Below, piece by piece: positions 51,213 through 60,296 of a DNA stretch of 64,000 nucleotides (position 1 is its first letter; every line of letters starts with the position of its first letter). The DNA is from Sulfopaludibacter sp035606355 (GTDB lineage: Bacteria > Acidobacteriota > Terriglobia > Bryobacterales > Bryobacteraceae), in the NCBI GenBank assembly GCA_035606355.1, contig DATNFO010000041.1, positions 310,001 through 374,000 of the forward strand. The letters are read 5' to 3'. The notes beneath the pieces are model-generated. The model was not told the origin of the DNA, did no database searches, and saw only the letters and a list, made by a program, of their open reading frames with translations. The position numbers were made by a program, and so were the translations under genes.

Positions 51213-51959
51213 ATGGACCGCAATCAGTTGCGCGCCCTCTTTGAGCAGGTGCGGGACGGCGGGGTAGATATCGATGCCGCATTAACCAGAATGCGGCACA
51301 TGCCCTTTGAGGACTTAGGTTTCGCGAAGGTGGACCATCATCGCGAGCTGCGCCATGGGATGCCCGAAGTAATTCTGGCGAAGGGCAAAACGCCGCAGCA
51401 GGTCGCCGCCATTGCATCCCACCTTCTCGATAATTCCAGCAACGTCCTGATCACGCGTGCCGATGCCGCATGTGCCGCGGAAGTGGAGCGTACGTGCCCG
51501 GGCAGCGAGTACTTCCCGCTCTCCGGCACGCTACGGTTCTGGCGCGAGCGAACCGTTCACGGCAAGGGCACCATCGCGGTGGTCTGCGCCGGAACGAGTG
51601 ACATTTTCGTTGCAGAAGAGGCGCAGGTAACGGCGGAAACGATGGGCAACCGGATCGACTCGATTTACGATGTGGGCGTCGCAGGCATTCACCGCCTGAT
51701 GCACAATCGCGAACGCCTGACCGCGGCGCGCGTGGTGGTGGTTTGCGCGGGCATGGAAGGCGCGCTGCCCAGCGCTGTGGGCGGCCTGGTCTCCTGCCCG
51801 GTGATCGCGGTGCCCACGAGTGTGGGTTACGGCGCGAGCTTCAACGGGCTCGCCGCGCTTCTGGGCATGTTGAACAGTTGCGCCAGCAACGTCACTGTTG
51901 TGAATATCGACAACGGCTTCGGCGCGGGCTACGTCGCCAGTCTGATTAATCGTCTATAG
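51213..51959 (+). CDS. larB: Nickel-pincer cofactor biosynthesis protein LarB
   Basis: A 248-residue protein of the LarB family, a PurE-like carboxylase that carboxylates and hydrolyses NaAD in the first step of nickel-pincer-nucleotide synthesis. Markers are FAKVDHHRELRHGMPEVILA, AGTSDIFVAEEA and AGMEGALPSAVGGLV, then TSVGYGASFNGLAALL. The cofactor serves lactate racemase-like (LarA) enzymes. larA, larC and larE are not in this window. It is followed after 2 bp by an SDR gene. Confidence 0.92.
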   Translation: MDRNQLRALFEQVRDGGVDIDAALTRMRHMPFEDLGFAKVDHHRELRHGMPEVILAKGKTPQQVAAIASHLLDNSSNVLITRADAACAAEVERTCPGSEYFPLSGTLRFWRERTVHGKGTIAVVCAGTSDIFVAEEAQVTAETMGNRIDSIYDVGVAGIHRLMHNRERLTAARVVVVCAGMEGALPSAVGGLVSCPVIAVPTSVGYGASFNGLAALLGMLNSCASNVTVVNIDNGFGAGYVASLINRL

Positions 51960-51961
51960 CC

Positions 51962-52765
51962 ATGCCTGATCGACCTGTCGCCGCCGTCACTGGCGCGTCC
52001 AGCGGAATCGGCGCGGCGTTTGCGCGCGAGCTCGCTGCCCGCGGCTACGATCTGCTGCTGATCGCGCGCCGGACAGACAAACTGCAGAACCTCGCCGATG
52101 AGCTTCGGAAGTGCGGGGCGGCCGCGGAAATCGTAACCGCGGACTTGACTGCCGATGCCGACATCCTACACGTTGACCGGCGGCTGCGTGAGGAACCGAG
52201 GCTCGAGATGCTGGTGAACAACGCGGGTTTTGGCGCCGGGGGTCCGTTCGCGTCCGCCGACATCGCTGCGCAAGAGGGCATGCACCGGCTGCACATTCTC
52301 GCGACGCTGCGGCTGACCCATGCCGCGCTCAGTGTGATGACGCCGCGACGCAAAGGCGCAATCATCAACGTGGCCTCGGTAGCCGGCTTCATCATCAGTC
52401 CGGGCGCGCTTAGCTATGGCGCGACTAAGAATTGGATCAACGTCTTCACCGAAGGGCTCTGGCTGGAGCTTCGGGCCGCGAGCTCGCCTGTAAAGGTGCA
52501 GTCGCTCTGCCCCGGGTTCACCTACTCGGAATTCCACGACGTGGCGCATCTGGATCGTACGAAGCTGGCGTCCAAGGCGTGGTGGTTTACCCCGGAAAGG
52601 GTGGTCGCCGACTCGTTCGCGGGGCTGGAGCGCGACAAAGTGTTCGTGATCCCCGGCTTCCGGTACCGGCTGCTGGTCGCGCTGGTGACGCGGCTGCCGA
52701 ATTCCGTGCGGCGCGCGATTTTGGTGAAAGCATCGCGGAAGAGGGGTCGGCTGGACCCGGCGTGA
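51962..52765 (+). CDS. Short-chain dehydrogenase/reductase
   Basis: A 267-residue classical SDR. The NAD(P)-binding TGASSGIG (10-17), NNAG (86-89) and catalytic Ser ~139, Tyr 152 and Lys 156 (SYGATKNW) are all present. The ARR after the second strand favours NADP(H). The extended C-terminus (FRYRLLVALVTRLPNSVRRA) resembles DltE-like or membrane-associated SDRs. Substrate unknown. It is probably co-transcribed with larB. Confidence 0.88.
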   Translation: MPDRPVAAVTGASSGIGAAFARELAARGYDLLLIARRTDKLQNLADELRKCGAAAEIVTADLTADADILHVDRRLREEPRLEMLVNNAGFGAGGPFASADIAAQEGMHRLHILATLRLTHAALSVMTPRRKGAIINVASVAGFIISPGALSYGATKNWINVFTEGLWLELRAASSPVKVQSLCPGFTYSEFHDVAHLDRTKLASKAWWFTPERVVADSFAGLERDKVFVIPGFRYRLLVALVTRLPNSVRRAILVKASRKRGRLDPA

Positions 52766-52957
52766 CGACAGGAATCCTTCGGAAAGATGCTCTGTCCTGC
52801 CGCGCTTGCGCGGGTAGAAGAGCTACGCTCTCCTTAGGCGAACTCCGTTCGCCTGCAACCGGTCTGGAGACCGGTCGCTACCCGGCGCGGATTACACAAA
52901 CTAGTCAAGGATCCCGAGACTCGCGAACGCGTCGTTAGCCCGGAACTCGAGCAAACG
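52766..52957. repeat. Cluster of short palindromes between convergent genes
   Basis: This 192-bp gap between convergent genes contains GGCGAAC-TCC-GTTCGCC (about 52838-52854) and ACCGGTCT-GG-AGACCGGT (about 52858-52875), each a perfect hairpin. They could act as bidirectional terminators or belong to a dispersed repeat family. No gene is seen. Confidence 0.55.
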
Positions 52958-54106
52958 TTACGCAAGGGCCGGGACGTCTACCCAGCAGCGCTTTTGCCAG
53001 CTCTGCATGCCGAGTTCGGCAAGCTGAACGCCCTTAGCGCCTTCCAGCAGGCCCCAGCGAAACGGTTCGTTCTTCACCACGTGACGCAGGAACAGCTCCC
53101 ACTGCCGCTTAAACGCATTGTCGTAGCTCTCCTGTTCCGGCACCCTTTGCCAGCCGTCGAAGTAGTTCAGCGGACTCTCCACGTCCGGATTCCATACCGG
53201 CCGCGGCGTCGCGCCGTACGGCTGGATCCAGCAGTGACGCAAGCCCGCGACCGCCGTGCCGTGCGTGCCATCCACTTGCATGGTGAGCAGATCGTCGCGG
53301 CGCACACGCACCGTCCACGACGAGTTGAAATGCGCGACCGCGCCGCCCTCCAGCTCAAATGTGGCGTATGCCGAATCGTCCGCGGTGCAATGGTAAGGCT
53401 TGCCCTGCTCATCCCAGCGCTCCGGAATGTGCGTAGCGCCCAAACAGGAAACCGATTTCACAGCTCCGAACAGGTTATCGATGACATACCGCCAGTGACA
53501 GAGCATATCCAGAATGATGCCGCCGCCGTCTTCCTTGCGGTAGTTCCAACTGGGCCGCTGGCCGGGCACCGAGTTGCCTTCGAACACCCAGTATCCGAAC
53601 TCGCCGCGCACGGAGAGGATCTTGCCAAAGAAGCCCTGCTGCTTGAGATTTTGCAGCTTCATCAAGCCGGGCAGCCAAAGCTTATCCTGCACGACGCCAT
53701 GCTTCACGCCGGCATCGGCGGCGACACGGTACAGCGATAATGCCGTCGCCAGGTCCGCGGCCACCGGCTTTTCGCAATACACGTTCTTACCCGCGGCAAT
53801 GGCGGACTTCACGGCATCCGCGCGGCGGTCTGTGGTCTGCGCGTCGAAGTAGATGGAGTAATCCTTCTCCTTGAGCGCGCCGGCCGGATCGGTGGTCCAT
53901 TGCAAGCCGCCGAACTCGTTGGAGATCGCTTCCAGTTTCGAGGCGTTGCGGCCCACCAGCAGAATGCGCGGCATGATGCGCTCGCTATCGCTCAGCTTCA
54001 CGCCGCCCTGCGCGATGATGGCGTGGACGCTGCGGCGCAGGTGCTGGTTCAGCCCCATGCGTCCGGTGACGCCGTTCATGATGATGCCGACTGTGTGAGT
54101 AGTCAT
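52958..54106 (-). CDS. Gfo/Idh/MocA family oxidoreductase
   Basis: 382 residues from ATG 54106, which overlaps the cupin stop by 4 nt. The N-terminal Rossmann domain (VGIIMNGVTGRMGLNQHL) and the EKP motif (NVYCEKPVAADLATAL) are typical of NAD(P)-dependent sugar or inositol dehydrogenases. The C-terminal alpha/beta domain includes WNYRKEDGGGIILDMLCHWR. The catalytic 'DxxxH'-like pair may be DMLCHW. It probably oxidises a sugar-like or carboxylated substrate. It is the last gene of the operon that starts at aroDE. Confidence 0.85.
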   Translation of the reverse strand: MTTHTVGIIMNGVTGRMGLNQHLRRSVHAIIAQGGVKLSDSERIMPRILLVGRNASKLEAISNEFGGLQWTTDPAGALKEKDYSIYFDAQTTDRRADAVKSAIAAGKNVYCEKPVAADLATALSLYRVAADAGVKHGVVQDKLWLPGLMKLQNLKQQGFFGKILSVRGEFGYWVFEGNSVPGQRPSWNYRKEDGGGIILDMLCHWRYVIDNLFGAVKSVSCLGATHIPERWDEQGKPYHCTADDSAYATFELEGGAVAHFNSSWTVRVRRDDLLTMQVDGTHGTAVAGLRHCWIQPYGATPRPVWNPDVESPLNYFDGWQRVPEQESYDNAFKRQWELFLRHVVKNEPFRWGLLEGAKGVQLAELGMQSWQKRCWVDVPALA

Positions 54107-54552
54107 GATTTCGGTTTGTCGGTGCACTGCGGCCGCGCGCCCGCGGGCAGCGGCGGCGCCTCCGCGCCGGCTTTCGGCAGTGTGCCCTCAAGCTCCTGGC
54201 GCCAGTGCGCTACGTCGCCCGCCGGGCCGTAGCAGTAGACCATCCGCAGCGGCGTATCGCCGACGTTGGTGAGTTGATGAAAGACTCCCGGCGGGATGTA
54301 CACCGCCTGCCCCGTGCTCAGCTCGCGGCGCTCTTCGCCGAGGCACATTTCACCCGTGCCTTCCACGACGAAGTAGATCTCTTCCTGCTGCTGGTTGTGC
54401 CACGGCACCTGGCCGCCGTTCGGCTCCAGCGTGACGTGACCCATGGAAAAATTCGCGGCCTGAATCGGACTCGCTCCGCCCACCAGGTTCTGCGTGCGGC
54501 GGCGCGCCGGATAGGTTCTTCCGGCAATCTGCGATAAATCGGCAATCGTCAT
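54103..54552 (-). CDS. Cupin domain protein
   Basis: 149 residues from ATG 54552, which overlaps the permease stop by 4 nt. It has both cupin motifs with metal ligands: PWHNQQQEEIYFVVEGTGEM (His and Glu) and PPGVFHQLTN (His). It resembles small cupins that act as isomerases, epimerases or dioxygenase-like proteins. A longer frame reaches 54891, but it lies antisense-like within the permease gene and lacks cupin features. Confidence 0.85.
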   Translation of the reverse strand: MTIADLSQIAGRTYPARRRTQNLVGGASPIQAANFSMGHVTLEPNGGQVPWHNQQQEEIYFVVEGTGEMCLGEERRELSTGQAVYIPPGVFHQLTNVGDTPLRMVYCYGPAGDVAHWRQELEGTLPKAGAEAPPLPAGARPQCTDKPKS

Positions 54553-55874
54553 CGGGGTGTTCTCTGGAACAGGCGCACACTTGCAAAATACGCGCATACG
54601 CCCGCAAGAACTAATATGCCACCAAACGCCAGCGCATTCACCGGCCCTACGCGATCCTGCGCGTTGCGAACCGCGGTGAGAATCATGAGCACGAGCGGCG
54701 GCAGCCCGACGGAAATCGCGCCGAAGAGTCCTCCAGGCACACGGTATGGCCGGCTGAGCCGCGGTTCGCGGATGCGCAACGCCACGAGCGCCGCGAATTC
54801 CAGCAGCAGGCTGGATCCGGTGAGTAGCACATCCAGGAGCACCAGTTTGACGAAGCTCATGCCGAGACACATGGCCCACATCGCCGAACACGCCACGATC
54901 GCCACCCAGGGCGCTCCCGAGCGGTTCAGCCTGGTGAAGGCAGGTGGCAGCAGCCCGTCCTCAGCCATTGCGAATGGCACCCGCGAGTAAGACAGGGTGA
55001 GCGCATTGAGCATGCCGGCATTGGAAAGCATCGCTCCGGCAGTGATGGACGCGGCGATGATTGCACCGGCTCCGCGCGACGAAGACAATGCGGTGGCTAC
55101 GTTGGCCCATCCGCCGGTACTCCACTGGTTCGCGTCGAGGCTGGTCGCCGCCACGGCGGCAACCGGCAAGACGTAGGTCAGCCCCACGAGGACGACGGCC
55201 GTGGCCATGGCTCGGGGATATGTGCGCTGCGGATTTTCGACCTCGCCCGCGACGGTCGACGAATAGTCCCAACCCATGTAGTTCCACATGGCGACCAGAA
55301 TGCCGCCGAGGAGGTCCACATTGCGCAGCGGAATGGCTGCACCCGGCGAGCCCGCATGGCCGTGGAAGGCCGCCAGCACGGCCAGAGTGAGGAAGGGGGC
55401 GAGCAACACAATACCCATGACCACCGAACTGCCGCCCACGCGCTTGGCGCCGAGCAGATTCCACGATGCCGTGGCAGCGATGAGCGCCCATCCGATGGCG
55501 ATGCCGCGCCATCCCGCGGTCGCTCCAGGCGCAAAGTGGCCCAGGTATTCGACGAAGAGCGTGGGATAGATCGCCATGTCGAAAATGCTGCCCACCAGCG
55601 ACAGCCATGCTTCCTGATATCCCCAAAAGGGACCCAGCGCCCGCCGCACCCAAACGTAATAGCCGCCTTCCTCAGGCACTGCGCTCGAGAGCTCGCTGAC
55701 CATCAGCACAGTGGGAAAACTCCAAAGCGCGGGGGTCAACAGCAGAATCAGGATCGCGCCCGAGTAGCCGCACTTGGAGACGATGTCTTCGAGCCCGAAC
55801 GGTCCGCCGCACACCATGAAAAAGATGGCGGCCACCAGCGGCAGTAGTGTGATTTTCGCAGGTGTGCCGGTCAC
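54549..55874 (-). CDS. APC-family amino acid/amine permease
   Basis: 441 residues from GTG 55874, in a GTGA overlap with the amidase stop; the longer frame to 56006 lies inside the amidase gene. About 12 membrane helices are predicted. The first helix segment FFMVCGGPFGLEDIVSKCGY corresponds to the substrate-site unwound helix of APC transporters. It likely imports an amino acid or amide; with the coupled amidase, import of an amide followed by hydrolysis is plausible (inference). Confidence 0.88.
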   Translation of the reverse strand: MTGTPAKITLLPLVAAIFFMVCGGPFGLEDIVSKCGYSGAILILLLTPALWSFPTVLMVSELSSAVPEEGGYYVWVRRALGPFWGYQEAWLSLVGSIFDMAIYPTLFVEYLGHFAPGATAGWRGIAIGWALIAATASWNLLGAKRVGGSSVVMGIVLLAPFLTLAVLAAFHGHAGSPGAAIPLRNVDLLGGILVAMWNYMGWDYSSTVAGEVENPQRTYPRAMATAVVLVGLTYVLPVAAVAATSLDANQWSTGGWANVATALSSSRGAGAIIAASITAGAMLSNAGMLNALTLSYSRVPFAMAEDGLLPPAFTRLNRSGAPWVAIVACSAMWAMCLGMSFVKLVLLDVLLTGSSLLLEFAALVALRIREPRLSRPYRVPGGLFGAISVGLPPLVLMILTAVRNAQDRVGPVNALAFGGILVLAGVCAYFASVRLFQRTPR

Positions 55875-57310
55875 AGCCCTGCAGGCCTGCGCTTGTGCCA
55901 ATCCGTGCGCGATTGAAACTCGCGCCCGATACTCAGCAGCAGGTTTTCCGAAAACGGCACGCCGACCAGTTGCAGCGCCACGGGCAAATTGCCGGCAAAC
56001 CCGCACGGCAGAACGAGCGCGGGCAACCCCGCCAGATTGCCCATCTGAATGATGCCTTGGAACCCCGGAGGTCCATCCTCAGGCGGCGACCACGCTCCAG
56101 GGATCGGACGGTCGAGCGGCTGATCCGCTTTTACCGCCGGACCCGAACGGCCGGTGGTCAGCAGCGCATCGAAATTCGCGAAGTACTCCTGCACATCCTG
56201 TTGAATCAGGCGCCGCAGCCGCATGGCTTTCAGATAGTCCTTCGCCAGCACGTCCTGACTGGCTTTGAGGCCGGCGATCTGCGCCGGATCCGCAAGCTGA
56301 TCCACTTTGCCGCTGGCGATGAGAGGCTCGAAGATGGACGCTTCCTCGCCACCCAGCACCGCCGAGAGCACCGTTCCATATGGATGGTCCGGCAAGCGCG
56401 TTTCGATCAGTTGCGCGCCGGCGTCCTTGAGGACTCCCAGCGCGGCTTGAAACGCGGCTCTCGCCGTGGGGTCGGCTCGCTCGTTGAAATCCACGGGCGC
56501 GTAGCCGATGCGCAGTTCTTTCAAGGCGCGCGCGTACTGCGGCGTATAGTAGAAACTTTTTCCAGCCGACCCGGGATCGTTGCTGTCTTTGCCCGCGATC
56601 ACTTGCAGAATGAGCCCGCAATCGTCGGCGCTGCGTGCGAACGGTCCGATCTTGTCCAGGGTCCACGAAAGGGCCATCGCGCCGTGACGGCTGACCAGCC
56701 CGTACGTAGGCCGGAGGGCGGTCACTCCGCAGAAGGATGCGGGCGTGACGATGGAACCGGACGTCTCCGACCCCAGAGCAAAGGGCGCCAGGCCAGCGGC
56801 AACCGCAGCCGCCGATCCGCTCGAGGACCCGCCCGCCCAGCAGGTGCGATCCCACGGATTCAACCCAGGCCCGAACAGCGAGGCTCCGGCGATGCTGTAT
56901 CCTCCGCCGCCCGCCAGTTCGACCATCGAGAGTTTGCCGGTAATCACGGCGCCCACGCCGTCCAATTTGTCGATGACTGTGGCGTTGTAGTCGAAGACCT
57001 GACCTGCGTACGGCCTCGCGCCCCAGGTGGTGGGGTTGCCGGCGTAGCTCAACAGGTCCTTGACCGCGTATGGAATGCCTTGCAGCGGACCGCGCGTGCG
57101 GCCTCGTTTCAGATCGCCATCCACTTGTTTGGCTTTGCGCTGCGCCTGTTCCTTGAGCGGCAGCGCGAGGGCGTTATATCGCGGCCCGATTCGCTCCAGC
57201 CGTTCGGCAAACGCACGCGCCAACTCTTCGGCCGAGAACTCGCGCGCCAGCAGGCGGCGATTCAGTTCCGGGATGGTCGCAAAGAAGATGTCGTCAGAGA
57301 TTGCCGCCAT
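55871..57310 (-). CDS. Amidase signature-family hydrolase
   Basis: 479 residues of the amidase signature family (GatA-like fold). The Ser-cisSer-Lys triad is visible as Lys ~84 in YAVKDLL, cis-Ser in GGSSSGSA (~160-167) and nucleophile Ser ~186 in SETSGSI. The family's usual GSDTGGS is GSETSGS here. It hydrolyses an amide to acid plus ammonia or amine. It is not GatA by context: no gatB or gatC is adjacent. It follows a 64-residue Tat-like peptide gene by 6 bp and overlaps the permease gene. Confidence 0.9.
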   Translation of the reverse strand: MAAISDDIFFATIPELNRRLLAREFSAEELARAFAERLERIGPRYNALALPLKEQAQRKAKQVDGDLKRGRTRGPLQGIPYAVKDLLSYAGNPTTWGARPYAGQVFDYNATVIDKLDGVGAVITGKLSMVELAGGGGYSIAGASLFGPGLNPWDRTCWAGGSSSGSAAAVAAGLAPFALGSETSGSIVTPASFCGVTALRPTYGLVSRHGAMALSWTLDKIGPFARSADDCGLILQVIAGKDSNDPGSAGKSFYYTPQYARALKELRIGYAPVDFNERADPTARAAFQAALGVLKDAGAQLIETRLPDHPYGTVLSAVLGGEEASIFEPLIASGKVDQLADPAQIAGLKASQDVLAKDYLKAMRLRRLIQQDVQEYFANFDALLTTGRSGPAVKADQPLDRPIPGAWSPPEDGPPGFQGIIQMGNLAGLPALVLPCGFAGNLPVALQLVGVPFSENLLLSIGREFQSRTDWHKRRPAGL

Positions 57311-57316
57311 ACCATC

Positions 57317-57511
57317 TCACGCCTGGAACTGGAACGCAGGCTCCGTCGACATTTCGATTTCAATTTTGGCAAGCGCATCGCTGGTGCCCTTGACGCGGGC
57401 CTTGGCGGCAGCCAGAAGGTCTTGCGGCGGCGGTTGGGTTTGCGGTTGCGCCTGGGCGAGCGCGGCGGCCGGAGCTATGGCTGCGACAAGTTCGCGCCGG
57501 GTAAGCTTCAT
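57317..57511 (-). CDS. Small Tat-like peptide coupled to amidase
   Basis: A 64-residue protein starting MKLTRRELVAAIAPAAALAQ, a twin-arginine-like leader (RRELV) with a short hydrophobic stretch, then a helical region ending EMSTEPAFQFQA. I recall similar small frames beside amidase genes in Solibacter-type genomes. The mature part is only ~40 residues, so it could be an exported partner subunit of the amidase. Function unknown. It lies 24 bp after aroDE and 6 bp before the amidase. Confidence 0.6.
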   Translation of the reverse strand: MKLTRRELVAAIAPAAALAQAQPQTQPPPQDLLAAAKARVKGTSDALAKIEIEMSTEPAFQFQA

Positions 57512-57535
57512 AGGGGTAGCTTACAACGGCGGTGC

Positions 57536-59041
57536 TTACTTGTGCTCCAACGCCTCGGTGGCGGCTTTCAGCATAACGGAACGCGGCGCCGATTCGCCGG
57601 TCCAGATTTCGAACTGGCGCACAGCCTGCTCGATGAACATCTCGAGCCCCGGGATCACTTCCTTTTTCTGCTCGCGCGCCCGCTGGATCAGTTGCGTCTC
57701 GAAGGGGTTGTAGACCATGTCCATGACCACGTCCGCGGGAATGCGGTTCTCGAAGAAGCACTCGTTGACGTGCGGGAACATGCCGAGGGGAGTGGCGTGC
57801 ACCACGGCGTCGAATTTGCGCCCGTCCAACTGTTCCTTGGCGAGTGCGTCCGCTCCGCAGATTTTGGCGAGGGAGCGCACCCGGTCTATGTTGCGGCCGG
57901 CGAGCGTGATCTTTGCGCCTGCGTCCGCCAGCGCGAAGGCGGCGCCGCGCGCCGCGCCCCCGTTTCCGATGATCAACACCGACGCTTTCTGCAACCGCAG
58001 CGCGCGGGCCAACGGAGCGGTGACTCCAGCCGCATCCGTGTTCGTGCCACGCCATTTGCCGGCCTTGCGCCACACCGTGTTCACCGCGCCGATGCGCTTC
58101 GCCAGCGGATCCACTGCGTCCAGGTAGCGAATGATCTTCTGCTTATGCGGAATGGTCACGCTGAAGCCGGCCAGCGGCAACTTCTCCGCCATGGAGAAGA
58201 AGTCTCGCAACTGCGGCGGGGCAACCAGGAACGGCAAGTACACGGCGGCAATCCGCCTGGATTGAAACGCGCGATTGTGCACCGCCGGAGAAATGGAGTG
58301 CCGGATGGGGTCGGCAATGACGCCGTAAATCTTGGCTGATTTATCGAGCTTCTCCACGCGGTAGAGATGCCGCAACAGACGGGCCGACACCTGACCCGCC
58401 GCCGTGCCTTCGGCGCACATGGGGGCCGCATAGGTGTAGACGCCGCCGAAGAGAGGCGAAAGTACGCGCGTGGGAAAACCGAGCTCGCCCATAGCGAGGA
58501 CGATCATGCGCTGCTTGGGCACGCCCTTTGCCGCGGACAGCGAGCGTACGTTGTCGCTTGGCTTACGCGCGGTGGTGACGATCTTATAGGCGCTGGCCGG
58601 AACCTTCAACATGCGCGCGACCACGGTATCCATCGGTGGCGTGGCTTCGAAGTTGTGGTACGAAACAATTACTTGCGTCCGGCTGCGGAACGCGTTCAGT
58701 CTTTCCGGCGCGACCTCGGCGGTCTCGATTTCCACGTCAATGGCGTGAGCGCCGTATTCGATAGCCAGGTCCAGGACGGCGAACTGTTCTTCGATGCTGC
58801 CGTTGAACTTACCGTGATTTTGATGACGGCGGCACGTCGCCAGGACCGTGCAGTCAGGGAACTGCTCCAGAAAACGCGCGATCGCCTCCGCGCCTTTCTC
58901 GGGCTTTTCCAGATAGTCCAGGCGGAATTCCAGAAAAGTTTCACCAGCTCCGGCTTCGCGCCGGGCATGGTCCAGTAATGATGCTGCATCCGGCATGCCT
59001 AACGCAATGCAAATGCGCGGCAGAGACCTCACCTGAGCCAT
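57536..59041 (-). CDS. aroDE: Bifunctional 3-dehydroquinate dehydratase/shikimate dehydrogenase
   Basis: A 501-residue fusion for two successive shikimate-pathway steps. Residues ~1-225 are a type I dehydroquinase, with catalytic His in VIVSYHNFEATPP and Schiff-base Lys in YKIVTTARKPSDN. Residues ~235-500 are AroE, with GVIADPIRHSISPAVHNRAF, catalytic Lys in TIPHKQKI, NTDAAGV and the NADP site IGNGGAARGAAFAL. The AroD-AroE fusion also occurs in plants and some bacteria. It heads the operon down to 52958. Confidence 0.94.
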   Translation of the reverse strand: MAQVRSLPRICIALGMPDAASLLDHARREAGAGETFLEFRLDYLEKPEKGAEAIARFLEQFPDCTVLATCRRHQNHGKFNGSIEEQFAVLDLAIEYGAHAIDVEIETAEVAPERLNAFRSRTQVIVSYHNFEATPPMDTVVARMLKVPASAYKIVTTARKPSDNVRSLSAAKGVPKQRMIVLAMGELGFPTRVLSPLFGGVYTYAAPMCAEGTAAGQVSARLLRHLYRVEKLDKSAKIYGVIADPIRHSISPAVHNRAFQSRRIAAVYLPFLVAPPQLRDFFSMAEKLPLAGFSVTIPHKQKIIRYLDAVDPLAKRIGAVNTVWRKAGKWRGTNTDAAGVTAPLARALRLQKASVLIIGNGGAARGAAFALADAGAKITLAGRNIDRVRSLAKICGADALAKEQLDGRKFDAVVHATPLGMFPHVNECFFENRIPADVVMDMVYNPFETQLIQRAREQKKEVIPGLEMFIEQAVRQFEIWTGESAPRSVMLKAATEALEHK

Positions 59042-59220
59042 GTTTTAGGAATGCCTAGAATAACACGCGGGCGCGCACCTTATCTCCGCCGACTTACAAG
59101 TTACTAGGGTAAGTAGCTCGCGGGGGAAACACCCGTAACCTCAGGCGGTTTGGGTACTTTCAGGGGCGGTATCCCCGTTCATTCGGATTGGAGTTGCGTA
59201 AAAGAAAGAGCTTGGAAACG

Positions 59221-59240
59221 GGCGAGCCTTCTTACTCGCC
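59221..59240 (-). terminator. Hairpin at end of the tol-pal operon
   Basis: GGCGAG (59221-59226) and CTCGCC (59235-59240) pair around the cpoB stop codon; on the minus strand CGTTTCC and then CTCTTTCTTTT follow. It is a plausible weak intrinsic terminator. The rest of the gap to 59041 shows no gene. Confidence 0.4.
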
Positions 59241-60230
59241 TCTCTTCTTTTTTGTGTTCGACCGCGCCGGCGCTGCGCTGGTCGGGCAGTGAAGGCCCAT
59301 AGCCAGCAACTGATTGCACGCTTGCGTAGCGCGCTCCGTACGCGGGTAATGGCTGATCAGATCCCTGAACTCATCACTAGCCTGGTTCCGTTGGCCCAGC
59401 TTCACCAGGCAGAGACCCTTGTAAAATTGTGCCTCTTCGCGCTTGCTGTTGCTGTCGGGATATCTTTCCAGCACCATGTCGAACTCGCCGAGCGCGCGCT
59501 GGTAATCGTTCTGCCCGAAATGAATCACTGCGATGTAGAACTGGGCGTTCGCTGCGAGCTCCGTGGTGGGGTAATACTTCAAATAATCTCTGAACTCCTG
59601 GAGAGCCAGATCGTAATTCCCGCTGGTCCGGTCGCGTTCGGCGTTCTGATATAACTGCTGCGACGAAATCGGCGGAACGCTTGCCGTCATGCCACCTGGC
59701 GAACCAACGGGAGCAGTCTGGCCGCCTGGAGCGGAATAGCCGGGAGCGGCCAAGCCACCGTTGTCGGGCGTGGTTCCGGTCTGCACCGGAGGCGGAGGAG
59801 GAGTTGCCATGACCTTCACCGCGTTCGACAAATCCGTGAGCTGGGATTGGATCTTCGACATCTGGCCGGCCAGGTCGCTGACGGCCTGCGTCACCGTGCG
59901 GACATCTTCCGACAGCCCGTTCATGCGAGTGCTCAACCCGACGACCGGCGCGACAACTTTGTCCTGCTGCTGCTGGATGTTCTGTTGGAAGCCGCTCTGG
60001 ATCACCGCGACGGCAGTGTTAGCGCGATTGGCGGCATCGAGGGACTGCTGCACCAGCACGGTGAGCGCGGTGAAGTTCTTTTCCTGAGCCTGCTGCATCT
60101 GCTTGAGCTGCTCTTGCAGCAGAGCCACGTCGCGCTGGAGTTCCTGGATTTCCTTACTGGCGGCGGACAACCGCACCGGCGCAAAGGCCAGCACGGCCAG
60201 GGCACCCAAAAGCATGAAGCGTCGCAACAT
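59232..60230 (-). CDS. cpoB: CpoB/YbgF, Tol-Pal system coiled-coil TPR protein
   Basis: 332 residues with a signal peptide (MLLGALAVLAFAPVRLSA), an N-terminal coiled coil (IQELQRDVALLQEQLKQMQQ) for trimerisation, a Pro/Gly linker (~145-200) and C-terminal TPRs (YNAERDRTSGN-like start QLYQNAERDRTSGNYDLALQ). CpoB coordinates outer-membrane constriction with peptidoglycan synthesis in E. coli. It is the last gene of the tol operon, 66 bp after pal. Confidence 0.92.
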   Translation of the reverse strand: MLRRFMLLGALAVLAFAPVRLSAASKEIQELQRDVALLQEQLKQMQQAQEKNFTALTVLVQQSLDAANRANTAVAVIQSGFQQNIQQQQDKVVAPVVGLSTRMNGLSEDVRTVTQAVSDLAGQMSKIQSQLTDLSNAVKVMATPPPPPVQTGTTPDNGGLAAPGYSAPGGQTAPVGSPGGMTASVPPISSQQLYQNAERDRTSGNYDLALQEFRDYLKYYPTTELAANAQFYIAVIHFGQNDYQRALGEFDMVLERYPDSNSKREEAQFYKGLCLVKLGQRNQASDEFRDLISHYPRTERATQACNQLLAMGLHCPTSAAPARSNTKKKRGE

Positions 60231-60296
60231 AACAACTCTCCTCGATGTGGGCGCGGATTCCCGCGCCCATACCTTTATTGTTTCACCCCGCGGCCT

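Noticed and set aside
55871..57310. gatA (Glu-tRNA amidotransferase subunit A)
   Set aside because: Amidase signature is shared, but there is no gatB or gatC nearby, and the operon partners are a permease, cupin and dehydrogenase.
55862..58339. 825-codon plus-strand frame
   Set aside because: It is antisense to the amidase and aroDE genes; Arg/His/Gln-rich composition is typical of GC-rich shadow frames.
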